NCBI GenBank assembly: GCA_027600665.1
Contig: JADGJL010000948.1
Coordinates: 1-11,747, forward strand
DNA length: 11,747 bases
Direction of reading: 5' to 3'
From: Irineochytrium annulatum
Taxonomy: Eukaryota > Chytridiomycota > Chytridiomycetes > Chytridiales > Chytridiaceae
The position numbers and the translations under genes are program-made. Within the stretch, counting starts at the first letter, position 1. Every line of letters starts with the position of its first letter. Shown piece after piece: positions 1 through 9,349 of this stretch. The notes beneath the pieces are model-generated. The model ran no database searches and was not told the origin of the DNA. It saw only the letters and a list, made by a program, of their open reading frames with translations.

Positions 1-1014
1 CCCGCGCCCGCCCCTCCCACGCCCGGGTTCTCCCGCCTCTTCTTCCCTCATCAGCTTCAGCAGGCAGGCCTTGCGTATCTCGGCCGCGGTCATCTTGGCC
101 GTCACGGTGCGGTCGTCGAAGACCTTCCTAATCTCCTGGCAGCAGGAGTAGAGGTTGGAAAAGGTAGGGGTGTTCTCAGGGTCCTGCCCGCCGAGGCGAA
201 GGACGTGCCGGCCAAACTCCATGTAATCCCTGTGATGGATCAAGTTCTTAGAATGAAGGCGAAAGCGTTGACAGCACCCACTGGACGATCAGGTCGAAGT
301 TCGACTTGCCCGCGACACGCCCCTCAATCTCCTTCAGGCCGCAGCTGTCCGCCTCCGTGAGGAGCCTGTGGAGGGTGGTCGTAACCAGGCGTGCCCTATA
401 CACCACCTGCCTGACCGACTCCTCCTTCGACGCCCTGGACCCCATCACCGCGGCGAGACCGCGACGAATACGGCGGCTCTCTTCGGTGACGTTCGCCTTG
501 GTGCCCGCAAACCCGGCACCGCGGTCGTCGGCGCCCAGCTTGCCGAGCCCGTCTGCGTCCTTGGCGCTGTTTACGAAGGAAATGAGTTCATATTTTCATT
601 CAATCGCTGATTTCTCACTCACAGGAGATGCAGGACCACCACCTGCTGCACGGCGCGGAGGTGCCGCTCGATGCGGTCCGCTTGCGTCAGCACCGCCGTC
701 ATCGCTGGCGAGGCCATCCTCTTGTGGGCCAGGACGGTGAAGAGGTGATCCTTGCTCGCCCTCAGCTCGTCCTCGTCCTGCTCCTCCCCTCCCTCGCCGT
801 CGCCCGGCCCTTCCCTTTCACCCTCGACGGCCGAAACTTCCACCGTGTCGCCGTCGTCCCCGTTATCGTTATCGTCGTCTTTGGCGGCGGACGACTCGGA
901 CGACGAGTCGCGGATAAGCGTCCTTGGCTTGCGGACAGTGGGAAGGCCTTGCACGATGATTGTTACCGTGCCCGGCTCGGTGTCGTCGGAAGTCTCGGGG
1001 GAAAGGTGGGACAT
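1..1014 (-). CDS. Hypothetical acidic protein, 5' part (3' end off window)
   Basis: I do not recognise this protein. The model has three exons on the minus strand: 1014-623, 566-282 and 229-1. They are joined by GT-AG introns 622-567 (56 nt) and 281-230 (52 nt). The frame stays open for 302 codons to the window edge, so the C-terminus is missing. The start ATG at 1014 has A at -3 and a TATA-like box 71 nt upstream. The N-terminal third is Ser/Asp/Glu-rich and probably disordered, with the run DDDNDNGDDGD. The middle and last exons look more folded and helical (KEESVRQVVYRARLVTTTLH, then VQDYMEFGRHVLRLGG). The visible end turns Gly/Arg-rich (GRGRGGRG). There is no signal peptide or obvious membrane segment. 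Splicing restores one continuous frame across both introns, which supports a real gene, but there is no basis for a function. Confidence 0.6.
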
Positions 1015-1084
1015 GATGTATGTGATAGTAGTGGTGGCACAGGAGTAGAGATGAAGACGGCGGGGAGGACAGTCGGGAGAGGCA

Positions 1085-1092
1085 TACTTATA
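1085..1092 (-). promoter_or_regulatory. TATA-like box of the hypothetical gene
   Basis: On the minus strand this reads TATAAGTA and lies 71 nt upstream of the ATG at 1014. The sequence between them is purine/pyrimidine mixed with no upstream ATG in frame. The spacing suits a fungal core promoter, but the match is imperfect. Confidence 0.4.
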
Positions 1093-1213
1093 TGATTACC
1101 GTGTCGCCCAGCAGTCCCGCACCCGTCTCACAGGTCTCCCCTCCTTGGTGAGCACCCGTCCCGCAGTGCATACTGCATACATGTTCAATATACATAAGAT
1201 AAAATAATATCTG
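1093..1213 (-). terminator. NAD kinase 3' region
   Basis: This is the gap between the NAD kinase stop codon (1216-1214) and the next minus-strand promoter. The minus strand right after the stop is AT-rich, with TTATTTTATC and TTATGTATATTG at about 1205-1180, which resembles loose fungal 3'-end signals. No AATAAA is present, so the exact cleavage site cannot be named. Confidence 0.3.
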
Positions 1214-3170
1214 CTAACAATCTGCGCAAAGAAGCGCACAATCGCCTTTCTCCTCAAAACTCTCGTCCTCCCCATCCTCCCGTCGCAACCTCTCGGCAGC
1301 CACGCAGAAGGAGTCCTTCCGACCCGATGGGTTCCCGTCGGCAGCCGCGTCGGCGCTTTGGCCGTCAGCGTCACGGCTTGCGCTGCCTTCCTTGCCGATT
1401 TTACCGTCCGATTTGGCCCCAAATGGCTTTTGAGCGACCCGTTCGTTCCAATGAAGGCACCGTCTCAGGCTTTCGAACCAATCCGTGGACTGGAAATGTT
1501 AGTACACGGGAGTCATTCAATAGGGAGCTGACCTGGTCATTTGAACAAACGGTCGGCATCGGCCACCGGGACATTGTGATCGAGATAAAGTCTCCCTGCT
1601 TCAGCTCTATCCGATGCCGGCCATCAAAGCTAGCCCACGCCGTGCTTCGGCTATCTTTCGGCACTTGAACCTTGAGAAAACGAACGATTAGCAAAGCGCA
1701 GACCGAAGGAAACTAAAAGAGGTGTTACCTTCAGTTCGACTCCATCTGGAAGCAGCATTGGTCGGAACGAAAGGGTGTGCGGGCAGATAGGCGTGACTAA
1801 GATCGAAGGTACCTCCGGATGAACTATAGAGCCGCCCGCTGACAACGCGTACGCAGTGGAGCCCGTTGGCGTCGAGACGACAAGGCCGTCCGCTAATGCC
1901 TCCGGTTAGAGGCGTTTCAAAAAGGCAGTCTGTCACCTTGAACAGTCGTCAAATCCCGGTCATCCACAAACAGCTCCAGCTGCGACATAAAGGGTGACGG
2001 GCCTCTATCGACTACCAAATCATTCAGAATTTGAAAGGTCTCGGTCGGAACGGGCTTCGGGACTAATGGGCCATTATGAGATGCAGACATTCCACCTTCG
2101 TCATCTTTCGCGTCGCCGCCGGGAAATGCTTTTGATGTCAACGACGCGCACAAGTTATCCAGTATGCTGCCGACGTTCGCCGGCTTCGGAGCTGATAACC
2201 TGGCGCCAGGCGAACAAGACACATCGTCGATATGAAACCGCTGTATCTCCTCATCCGACGTCGACCGCCGGCGGGTCGGCAACAGGGCAAGGGACTTCAT
2301 AGGCCTGACGATACCAAACTCGCTCTCCTCCGTGCTCACGGGCCCTGCTGACCTCGTCACGCTGACGTCCGCGTCTTTTATTCTCGCTTTGTACCGCCAG
2401 ACCGTGCAACTCAGCCGCATCCTCATATTCATCCGAACGCCTTCGGAACCAATAATCCGCTTCAGCACGGTCCGTATCTCCTTCACGTCGAAGTTCGCCA
2501 AGAACCCAAGCGACCCGAGATGGAACGGTATAACCGGAGGCACCTGATAAAAGGAGTTCAGTGAGTACGGAGAGTACGGACGCTGGTATAACACGAAACC
2601 TCGACGTAGGCCGCACCTGAGAATGCTGAAATAACCAGCTCGTGTACAGCACCGTCCCATCCCCTCCCAGCGTCACAATGAAATCAAAGATATCCGCATT
2701 CGCGGCGCAAAACGCCGGGCTCCAGAACTTCAACCGATCCGCGTAATGCTTATGCGTGTCTATGATGTGCGTGAAGTCTTTATGCAGCTTCGAGTCCACG
2801 TAGATCGTCAGCCCGCTCCAGGCGCTGCAGGTCGTGTCGATCAAGTGGCACGCGAGCAGCCGCGTGAAGTGCACCACTTTAGGATCCTGGCAGTCCGATT
2901 AGTAATGAGTTATCAGCCTTATCGCGGAAGACTGACCAGGACTTTCGCCACCAGCATCAGGGTGGCGCGCCGTTCAAGACGGACGAGGCTCTTTCCGATG
3001 TTGCGAGCGGCCTCGCGTATGTCCACTGTCTCTTCCGCCAATCGGGAGGGCGCGATCGGCATCGAAGCTAGGTGGCGCAGGTTGGCGAAGGAGCCAGAGT
3101 GGGTTTCTCTTTGCTGGTAAGTCGTGCTGGTCGTTGCCGAGGACGTTGGCGAGGGCGGTGACTCGTCCAT
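1214..3170 (-). CDS. UTR1: NAD kinase (ATP-NAD kinase)
   Basis: This enzyme phosphorylates NAD (in UTR1-type enzymes also NADH) with ATP to make NADP(H). Six exons run on the minus strand: 3170-2937, 2886-2617, 2543-1937, 1892-1729, 1670-1533 and 1489-1214. The introns are 50, 73, 44, 58 and 43 nt, and the protein is 562 aa. The family signatures are in order: GGDGT at residues 152-156, [17 protein letters not shown] from 170, the NE/D motif as ND at 342-343 inside [27 protein letters not shown] at 371-385, then [21 protein letters not shown] and AWASFDG. The C-terminus [17 protein letters not shown] matches the family's closing helix. A stop codon sits just upstream in frame, so ATG 3170 (G at -3, G at +4) is the first possible start. 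A roughly 105-residue insertion (about 225-330) separates the two catalytic halves. No targeting peptide is evident, so it is probably cytosolic (UTR1-like rather than POS5-like; the symbol is by homology). Confidence 0.93.
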
Positions 3171-3399
3171 GACCACGGCTCAAGGGCGACGAAGTGATGA
3201 ACAAAGATAACGAGTTGGCTAGTTGACGCGAGATCACTTTTGACAGCCAGACACTCCACGTTCGCCTCGAGGCCTGCTCGCGATATCTCTACACTCGCTG
3301 TTGTCTTAGCGGGGCCCTCGGAAGATCTGGATACTTACCGGGAGCAAAGGGTCAGCCTCGATTCGGGTTCGCGGTAAATGACCGCTCATGCAGTGAGCA
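3171..3399. promoter_or_regulatory. Shared divergent promoter of NAD kinase and RAB3GAP1
   Basis: This 229-bp gap separates the two divergent start codons, so both core promoters and both 5' untranslated regions must fit in it. I see no TATA box in either direction. The RAB3GAP1 side carries two ATGs just before the main start, at 3378 and 3388. Confidence 0.5.
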
Positions 3400-3449
3400 A
3401 TGGAGGCACCTGGCCCGGCCGGTTCCGACGAGGAAGAGGCTGCGAATGA
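3378..3449 (+). other. Upstream ORF overlapping the RAB3GAP1 start
   Basis: An ATG at 3378 opens a 23-codon frame that runs past the main ATG at 3400 in another frame and stops at 3447-3449. A second ATG at 3388 makes a two-codon ORF (ATG CAG TGA) in the main frame. The first ATG has T at -3, a weak context, while the main ATG has G at -3 and G at +4. Either could lower translation if the transcript starts upstream of 3378, which is unknown. Confidence 0.3.
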
Positions 3450-6400
3450 AGTCTTTGAGATTATCGATTACACGGTGAGACTTTTGGGCTACTCTCAGAC
3501 TCTGCGTACCTAAAAATTCCCAGTCTGCTTCATCTTGGGAGCGGTTCATATCAGCCATCGAATCCCTAGTAATCAGCTGGGGCATCGACGAAGGAGGCCT
3601 AGGCGCTTTTCATCCTAAAGAGGTCGCTCAGAGTCATGGCTACTCGCAACAGTTTGTAAAAAAGGATTTAATCATGTTCGGCGATCAGAGCTACATCCTC
3701 TCGTACCATTATCTGCCACTACCGGACAAGTCGCCTTTCCTACGGGACGATGGGCTAGCTGACGGCCGGGCGGATGCGTGGAGAACCGAGGGGACGAACT
3801 TATCCTTTTTCGAATTCATTCCGTTGGAGGGCACACGACGGTATTCTCTGTCCGGGGCACCACGGCGGCACTCGTTAGAGTTGCTGTCGCCGGTTTCACC
3901 GACGGAGCTGCGAGGGGAGGCTTGGGGCAAGACCGATAAGAAGAAGACCGGTCATCCGTTGCATCGGTGGACGGGCCGCTCACACTTTCTGTTGCTGTCG
4001 CCCTTTTCCGTCACGGACATGTTCGAATCCGAAGGCTCGCCCTCGTCGCATACGGCTTGGAACGCGTGGAACTCATCTTCCGCAACACCTTTCGACTCAA
4101 ATCTCGTCAAACTGCTCATCTCCTCTTTCGCGATCGCATGTCAAAATACGGGTTGTTGTGTTCCGGCATTTGTTCCGAACGGGCCACCATGGCGAAATTT
4201 GTTCTCAGGATACATGCTGTCGCTCGGCCGAGGAGTCGATGGCACCGCGTTCAGCACTCAGAAGAATGTCAATGCAGAGGACGTGCCGATGGTCGATGTC
4301 GAGTCGCTTCTGGACCAATACGCTCTCGATGTGTCCGAGATTCAATTTCGGTTTAAAATGATGCACATGCCCTTCGTCCCCCCTGCTTACATCGGGTGCG
4401 AAGGCTTGAAATCCTTATTCGAACAGAAGCTCCGCGAAAGCATGCTGAAAGGTAAATAGACGCGCCTTTAGAGGACTTCATTGCGTGCTGAAACTTTTGA
4501 AGGATTTTCAAGCGAGGATCCGCCTTTGAGCTTCGACATGACCTGCGCAGCTGAATACACATACGTCTACGAGAATTTTCACGACCCAAAGTGGAGACAC
4601 CTGCATACGCACGCCACGAAGTCCATTTCAACTCGAGGGAAGTTAACAGCCGGGCTTCTGTACGATCCATTATCTACGATAGTATTGAAAAGGTACTTCC
4701 CTCGTGCTGATGTGGAGAACTTCACCGACGACGCAAACGTCACGGACATCGACGCTACAAGTCCCAATCTGTTCAAGGTCGACGTTGAATTTATCGCCCC
4801 CACTTCGCCTAACTGGCAACGGTCACATTTTCCGATAATGGCCGGCATCCTTCAACATCTTATCGGAGATTGGACGGACTTCATGCAGCAGGATCAGTCG
4901 GAGGAGGCGCTTGATGCGCAGCCGGCAGACCGGGACGAGGGCGCGAAGGAGGCGCCGCAACTCCCGCTCGACGATGGAAATCTGAATGTCAGAGTACCGA
5001 CGTATTTGGAAACGAAAGGAGGGGACTTTTCGGAGACATCCTTGAGCGCTGTGGGTTTGGGGAAGCGGGTTGTGAGGTCTGCGGTGTTGACGGCGATGGG
5101 AGCGGGGGAAGCCTCACATTCCGCAAGCGTCGGCATTGTGGACCCAGCGGACATCTCGATGGCCATTCAGACGCTATTCGTGCCACAGAATGCGGAGCCT
5201 CCCGTTGCGGTGAAGATGGATAAGATCAAGCGGCCACCACCTGTGCAGGCGTTGTACAATCAAATGAAAGGCGGGACCACCGTCCCGATATCCAGTTTTC
5301 TTTGGAACTTTGCCCTGTTGCTAATGGATGCCGTTTCGCCAACGTCGTCGCTGAACTTCCAGTCTCCTCTGGGCTCGTATATAAAGGCGGTGTGGACGAA
5401 TATCCTAAAGCAGCTGAGAATCCATTGGGAGTATGGAGTGCTTGTTCCGAGAGTGGCTGTCACCGATAAAAACCCGTCCATAGACCTGCGATCGGCTCTG
5501 ATAAACCAGAAATTCAACATGCTCAATTGCTGTATACTGCGGAAAATGAAGATAAAGGCTAGAGCCGGCGGCGAGTCATTGTCAGATATGGAGAAATCTT
5601 CCGGGATCTTCACGAATGCGTCGGATAATAATGTATTGCGTGCAACAGACGAGATGTCGCAACAGATGCCATCGTTGTCGAATCGGTTGCTGTCGACTCT
5701 AAGCACGCTAGCCACGGTGGCGGCAGAGGAGGTGGCTGGTGTCGCGTCCTTTGTCACGGAGCCTCTGCCTACAAACCAGAATGGGACCCAAAGTCCGGGA
5801 CTTATTGAAAAGTTGTTCGATCGGTTGACCGGAGGCGAGACCAACGGCCACAATAATCTTGAAGGGCTGACGGTGCCAAGGGCGGAGCGAGGCGTGGATA
5901 TAAAGTCGTCATCGACGCATCCGAACCTCGATCCGATGCCCGCCGCAAGTTGGAACTCAGACTTGTCGTGGGAGGACTTCCACATGCAAAAGTCGGATAA
6001 AGCGGGTCAGGATTCGCTGCGTTTGAGCGCTGGGTTCTTGTCAAATGGGGAAGATGGCGAAGATGATGATGGTGACGAAGGGGATGACGACGCCACTGGC
6101 GACATTGAGTCGAATCATAACAGCATACAGACTAGTGACTCTGAACTGTTTTTTGATTCGGTGGAGGCACCGAGCTCGCGGTCCAATCCCTTCGGGAGCG
6201 GAAAAAGGAGGAAGAACCGGAAGCGGGATAGCAATAGGGGGAGGTCGCCGACTTTGAACGATTTCGTAAAGAACACGCCATCACCACAGCCGCAACCACC
6301 GCGTCACTTATCGATGATGGAATCCTTCGTTCAGCTGGAGCCCGAGATGGTCCCATTGTCTAACGCGGCAGCATCAACGTTGCTTGAGGGCATCGAGAAG

Positions 6401-7569
6401 GTTATCACGGAGTCTGGCGCAGGCGCCTCGGAATGGAATGCGGGGAATAGAAGCGACGATGAGGATCAGTGGTCGTCTTTAGAAGTAAAGGGTGAGAACG
6501 AGGCGGAGGGGTATCTGAACACACCGGCGGGGATGGTATTGCTCAGGACGGGCGAGCCGATGAGGATACCTGAGGTGCAAGAGCCCGGTTTCATGACGGA
6601 GGACATGATATTCGAGCAAGAGAGGATTTTCGAGCAGCTGGGATGCTCGGACGAGGCGGGCAAAATTCGCGCCAAAATCCAGGGGCGGCATCTTCAGTCG
6701 GATATGTCCTCGTTCAAGGCTGCGAATCCTCACGCGACGATTGAGGATTTTGTTCGATGGCATTCACCTCGGGATTGGATTGAGGGTGAGAATGGACAGG
6801 AGGGGCGGATGAGCTCGAGAATGCAGGAGCCGAACAATTTATGGCAGGAAATCTGGCGTGTAAGTCTTTAACGCATAAGCCTTGTTTCGTTTGCCAACTG
6901 CTTCACCCTCGTCTAGCTTGCCCGCAGAATACCAGCCTCCCGACAAAAACCACTCTTCGACCACGAGAAAGAAGCCGAAAAAGTCTTTCACTATTTCGAA
7001 ACCCTCACGCCATTCCAAATCCTCTCCTCTTTACTTCCCACCTTCTTCCTCATTGCGTACGATCGTCTCGCCAACCATGAGGTAGTTTCAAAGCTGCCGA
7101 CCCTCGCCTCCGAGATCTCTAAACTCGGGTCGAGAATTGTCAACACGCCGTGGAAAGCCGTCAGCGTCAACCGGCAAGGCCCGCTTCATGAGCTGATTGT
7201 TTTTATGGAGTCAGCGGAGAGGAGGGTCGGCCAGGCTGTGTGCTTGCTTCAAAAGTTTCCCATGCAGTACAAGCTGGTGGAGATGCTGCTAATATACGGG
7301 GAATCGACGTTGCAGGATGCCGTGGAGCGGGAAACCGTGCTGGAGCTTTTCACCGATGGTAACGACCGTTTTGAAAGTGCTTTTACTGAAGGAACGGTTT
7401 TTTAGATACTGGGGAACTTAATCCGAAGTCGAGGGAGTTCATTTTCAGGGCGGTGTCCCGATGTCCACTTGCTGCTGCACGACAGCTGCCGCAGCGGATG
7501 TACGCGTTGCTGCAGGATGGGGAGTTTAGAGTGCTTACGACGCTGGCAATGGATGCGGCATACATTTGA
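3400..7569 (+). CDS. RAB3GAP1: Rab3 GTPase-activating protein catalytic subunit
   Basis: This is the catalytic half of the Rab3GAP complex. In animals it stimulates GTP hydrolysis by Rab3 and, with RAB3GAP2, activates Rab18; it acts in membrane traffic and lipid-droplet/ER biology. Five exons: 3400-3474, 3524-4451, 4503-6859, 6917-7358 and 7406-7569; introns are 49, 51, 57 and 47 nt; the protein is 1321 aa (human about 980). The N-terminus VFEIIDYTSASSWERFI parallels the animal start. The conserved core at about 595-690 includes QLRIHWEYGVLVPRV and QKFNMLNCCILRK. The C-terminal block has MTEDMIFEQ, SDMSSFKAANP, DFVRWHSPRDWIE, then SSRMQEPNNLW with R1107, which aligns with the catalytic arginine region of the human protein. 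IPASRQKPLFDHEKEAEKVF and REFIFRAV...LPQRMYALL complete it. The extra length is mostly a charged, low-complexity insert (about 740-1010) with an acidic run at 851-864 and KRRKNRKR at 902-909. Confidence 0.93.
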
Positions 7570-7749
7570 TTTGCAGAAATACTCAATACACATGCATCGC
7601 TCACCTTAACGGATGACAAAAACAGATGGGCGTTCAATGTGACATTGTTTAAATCGGCAGGCAGAGTGGTCGTGTGTTGTACCCTTTTGTTTCAGATATC
7701 ACTTATAAAAACTCGGCTAAACTGATGAAAATCGCTTTCGGACTTGAAC
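7570..7749 (+). promoter_or_regulatory. RAB3GAP1 3' end and HTD2 promoter, TATA box at 7704-7710
   Basis: This short tandem gap holds the RAB3GAP1 3' untranslated region and the next gene's promoter. TATAAAA at 7704-7710 lies 40 nt before the ATG at 7750, which would leave only a very short 5' leader if used. An out-of-frame ATG at 7725 sits between them and may fall upstream of the transcript start. Confidence 0.45.
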
Positions 7750-8906
7750 ATGTTCACTCAACAACTCCTGGCGAGGGCGATCCGGGCTGCGACCCCGCCG
7801 CGGTCTCGGCTGCTCGCTCCCGCGCGGCGTCCCATCCAGTCCTGGGCCCGCCAGATCCAGGACCTCCAGACCTGCGAGTACGACACCGTCGACGCACGCC
7901 AGATCACACTCCTGGACCTCACCCTCAACCCCAAACGCGACCCCTCCGACCGCTTGAACCTCTGTTCCGAGGGCCAGCCGCTCCCACCCGTCTGGCACCT
8001 GGTCCTTTTCCCGCCACGCATCCCCGAAGGCGACCTCGCGCCCGACGGCTACGACCAGGATCTGGCGCCGCCCGAGCCCTTCCGGAAGCGCATGTGGGCG
8101 GGCGGGAGCTTCGAGTGGATTAAGGGCAATGAGCTGAGGATTGGGCAGAGAGTGGAGCAGAAGTTGACGGTGGAGAAGGTGGAGGAGAAGAAGGGCGCAA
8201 GGGGGGACATGGTGCTCGTTTGGCAGAAGAGGGAGGTGTCGAATGAGAAGGGATTGGCCGTTGCGGAGAGACGATGTCTGGCTTACATGAAGCTGGATTT
8301 CCCGAGTGGGGAGACGTCAGCTAAGAGGGCTGGGAAGGGTGGTGGTGAGTCGTTTCCAAGCTATTTTCCTGCCTCGACTACGGGCGATGGTAACGTTGTT
8401 CATACAGCTCGCGAGCCTGACTTTGGCACGTGCGTCGTTCCAAGCCCGATCACGCTCTTCCGGTACTCGGCCTTGACGTTTAACAGCCACTTTATTCATT
8501 TAGACAAGGCTTATACAAGGGACTTTGAGGGATACCCAGGTGCGAGTCTGTCGGCGTGCTTCGAGCTTCCTCACCTGGTCAGGCTAACTAAACGTGTCCT
8601 TGGCGCTCGGCTCCCCCCGCCCCCTCATCAACAGACCGCCTCGTCCACGGGCCCCTGACCTGCACTTACCTCGCCGGACTCGCTCACGAGCACACACCGC
8701 CCGGCAAATATATGTCGCGGCTCGAGTATCGCGCCGTAGCCCCGATAATAGTCGACACGCCTATCAACCTGATGGCCCGGATGCTTGAGAAGGCAACGTC
8801 CGGCGCTCTTACTCCCTCGGTTGATGGGAAGGACGGGATGGACCTGTGGGCATGCACCGACGACACCATAGCGATGAAGGCGAGTGTAACGCTCGAGTCG
8901 AAGTGA
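7750..8906 (+). CDS. HTD2: Mitochondrial 3-hydroxyacyl-thioester dehydratase, HTD2 type
   Basis: Proteins of this family dehydrate 3-hydroxyacyl-ACP to trans-2-enoyl-ACP in mitochondrial type II fatty-acid synthesis, the pathway that supplies octanoate for lipoate. Exons are 7750-8344, 8408-8539 and 8635-8906; introns are 63 and 95 nt, the second with the branch-like CTAACTAAAC; the protein is 332 aa. The first 30 or so residues are rich in Arg and Ala with no acidic residue (MFTQQLLARAIRAATPPRSR), a good mitochondrial presequence. The N-terminal half is a FAS1/MaoC-like hot-dog region (MWAGGSFEWIKGNELRIGQ). The C-terminal half has RYSALTFNSHFIHLD at 217-231 and, after splicing, EGYPDRLVHGPLTCTYLAGL, both typical of the family. 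In the MaoC pattern the catalytic Asp position is Asn224 and the His is His229. The close bacterial relatives, mesaconyl-CoA hydratases, are an alternative name, but the presequence favours HTD2. Confidence 0.85.
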
Positions 8907-9283
8907 CTGTACTGCTGATTATACCCTCTGTTACCTGATGCTTTCCATTTGGTTTAATGCTTTTGTATTTCACGTAAAATGCCAGTAAAAGGTTCCCGTA
9001 GTAAACAGCATCCTACCTACTGCGTCCAGGATATTATAACTGCTGAGCTCAAAAAAAAAGGCAGGCACTTCGGCAGGCTCGAATCCGCCCACCAAGTTTT
9101 TTTTTTATTCTGCTTACTGTTGCATGACTTGTATGTGGGCGTCAACACCACGCGAACATCCTCTTTTGAGAGCTGATACGGCACAGACACCGGGCACTTC
9201 AGCCCAGGAAGGCCGGGGTTTGGTCACAACGAACGCAACGCGTTATCAGTGGGCGCAAACGGCCCTCCCTAGCCAACGACGCG
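8907..9283. other. Intergenic region, HTD2 3' end and upstream of the WSC gene
   Basis: No gene is seen here. The first part is the probable HTD2 3' untranslated region (T-rich, TTTTGTATTTC, no AATAAA). It carries an A9 run at about 9051-9059 and a T10 run near 9097-9106. The right part is GC-richer and leads into the TATA box of the next gene; one CCGGGG at 9213-9218 fits the loose CreA-type pattern but is weak alone. Confidence 0.5.
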
Positions 9284-9290
9284 TATATAA
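9284..9290 (+). promoter_or_regulatory. TATA box of the WSC-like gene
   Basis: TATATAA sits 60 nt upstream of the ATG at 9350, in otherwise GC-rich sequence. The leader between has no ATG and ends in CAGTCAACATG, a good fungal start context (A at -3 is absent but C/A-rich). This is the cleanest core promoter in the window and suggests regulated, possibly strong expression. Confidence 0.75.
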
Positions 9291-9349
9291 GCCGTCATCA
9301 AGATAGGGTCGGGCCTCATTCACCATCAGCGCCCACACATCCAGTCAAC

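Noticed and set aside
752..1048. Serine-rich 98-aa open frame on the plus strand
   Set aside because: It mirrors the Asp/Glu/Ser-rich exon 1 of the minus-strand hypothetical gene; the Ser run is low complexity.
2200..2375. The NAD kinase insertion as a retained long intron
   Set aside because: Possible donor GTGAGC and acceptor TAG would give roughly 280 nt, several times longer than every other intron here, and the stretch is open in the right frame throughout.
4452..4471. 20-nt intron ending at TTTAG in RAB3GAP1
   Set aside because: It is too short to splice. The 51-nt intron 4452-4502 has a CTGAAAC branch-like site and restores the frame exactly.
5260..5985. 241-aa open frame on the minus strand
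   Set aside because: It lies antisense to the conserved RAB3GAP1 core, has no recognisable motif and comes from codon-bias shadowing.
6860..6927. Use of the CCCGCAG acceptor at 6921-6927 for RAB3GAP1 intron 3
   Set aside because: It shifts the frame away from the conserved IPASRQKPLFDHEKEAEKV block. The TCTAG acceptor ending at 6916 keeps the frame and the spacing seen in the human protein.
7744..7750. TTG at 7744 as the HTD2 start
   Set aside because: Nuclear fungal genes start at ATG; ATG 7750 begins a good mitochondrial presequence.
9060..9100. tRNA-like T-arm on the minus strand (GGCGGATTCGAGCCTGCC) followed by a T9 run like a Pol III stop
   Set aside because: There is no A box or D-arm upstream, the stem has an A-C mismatch, no acceptor stem partner exists, and an A10 tract lies where the anticodon arm should be.
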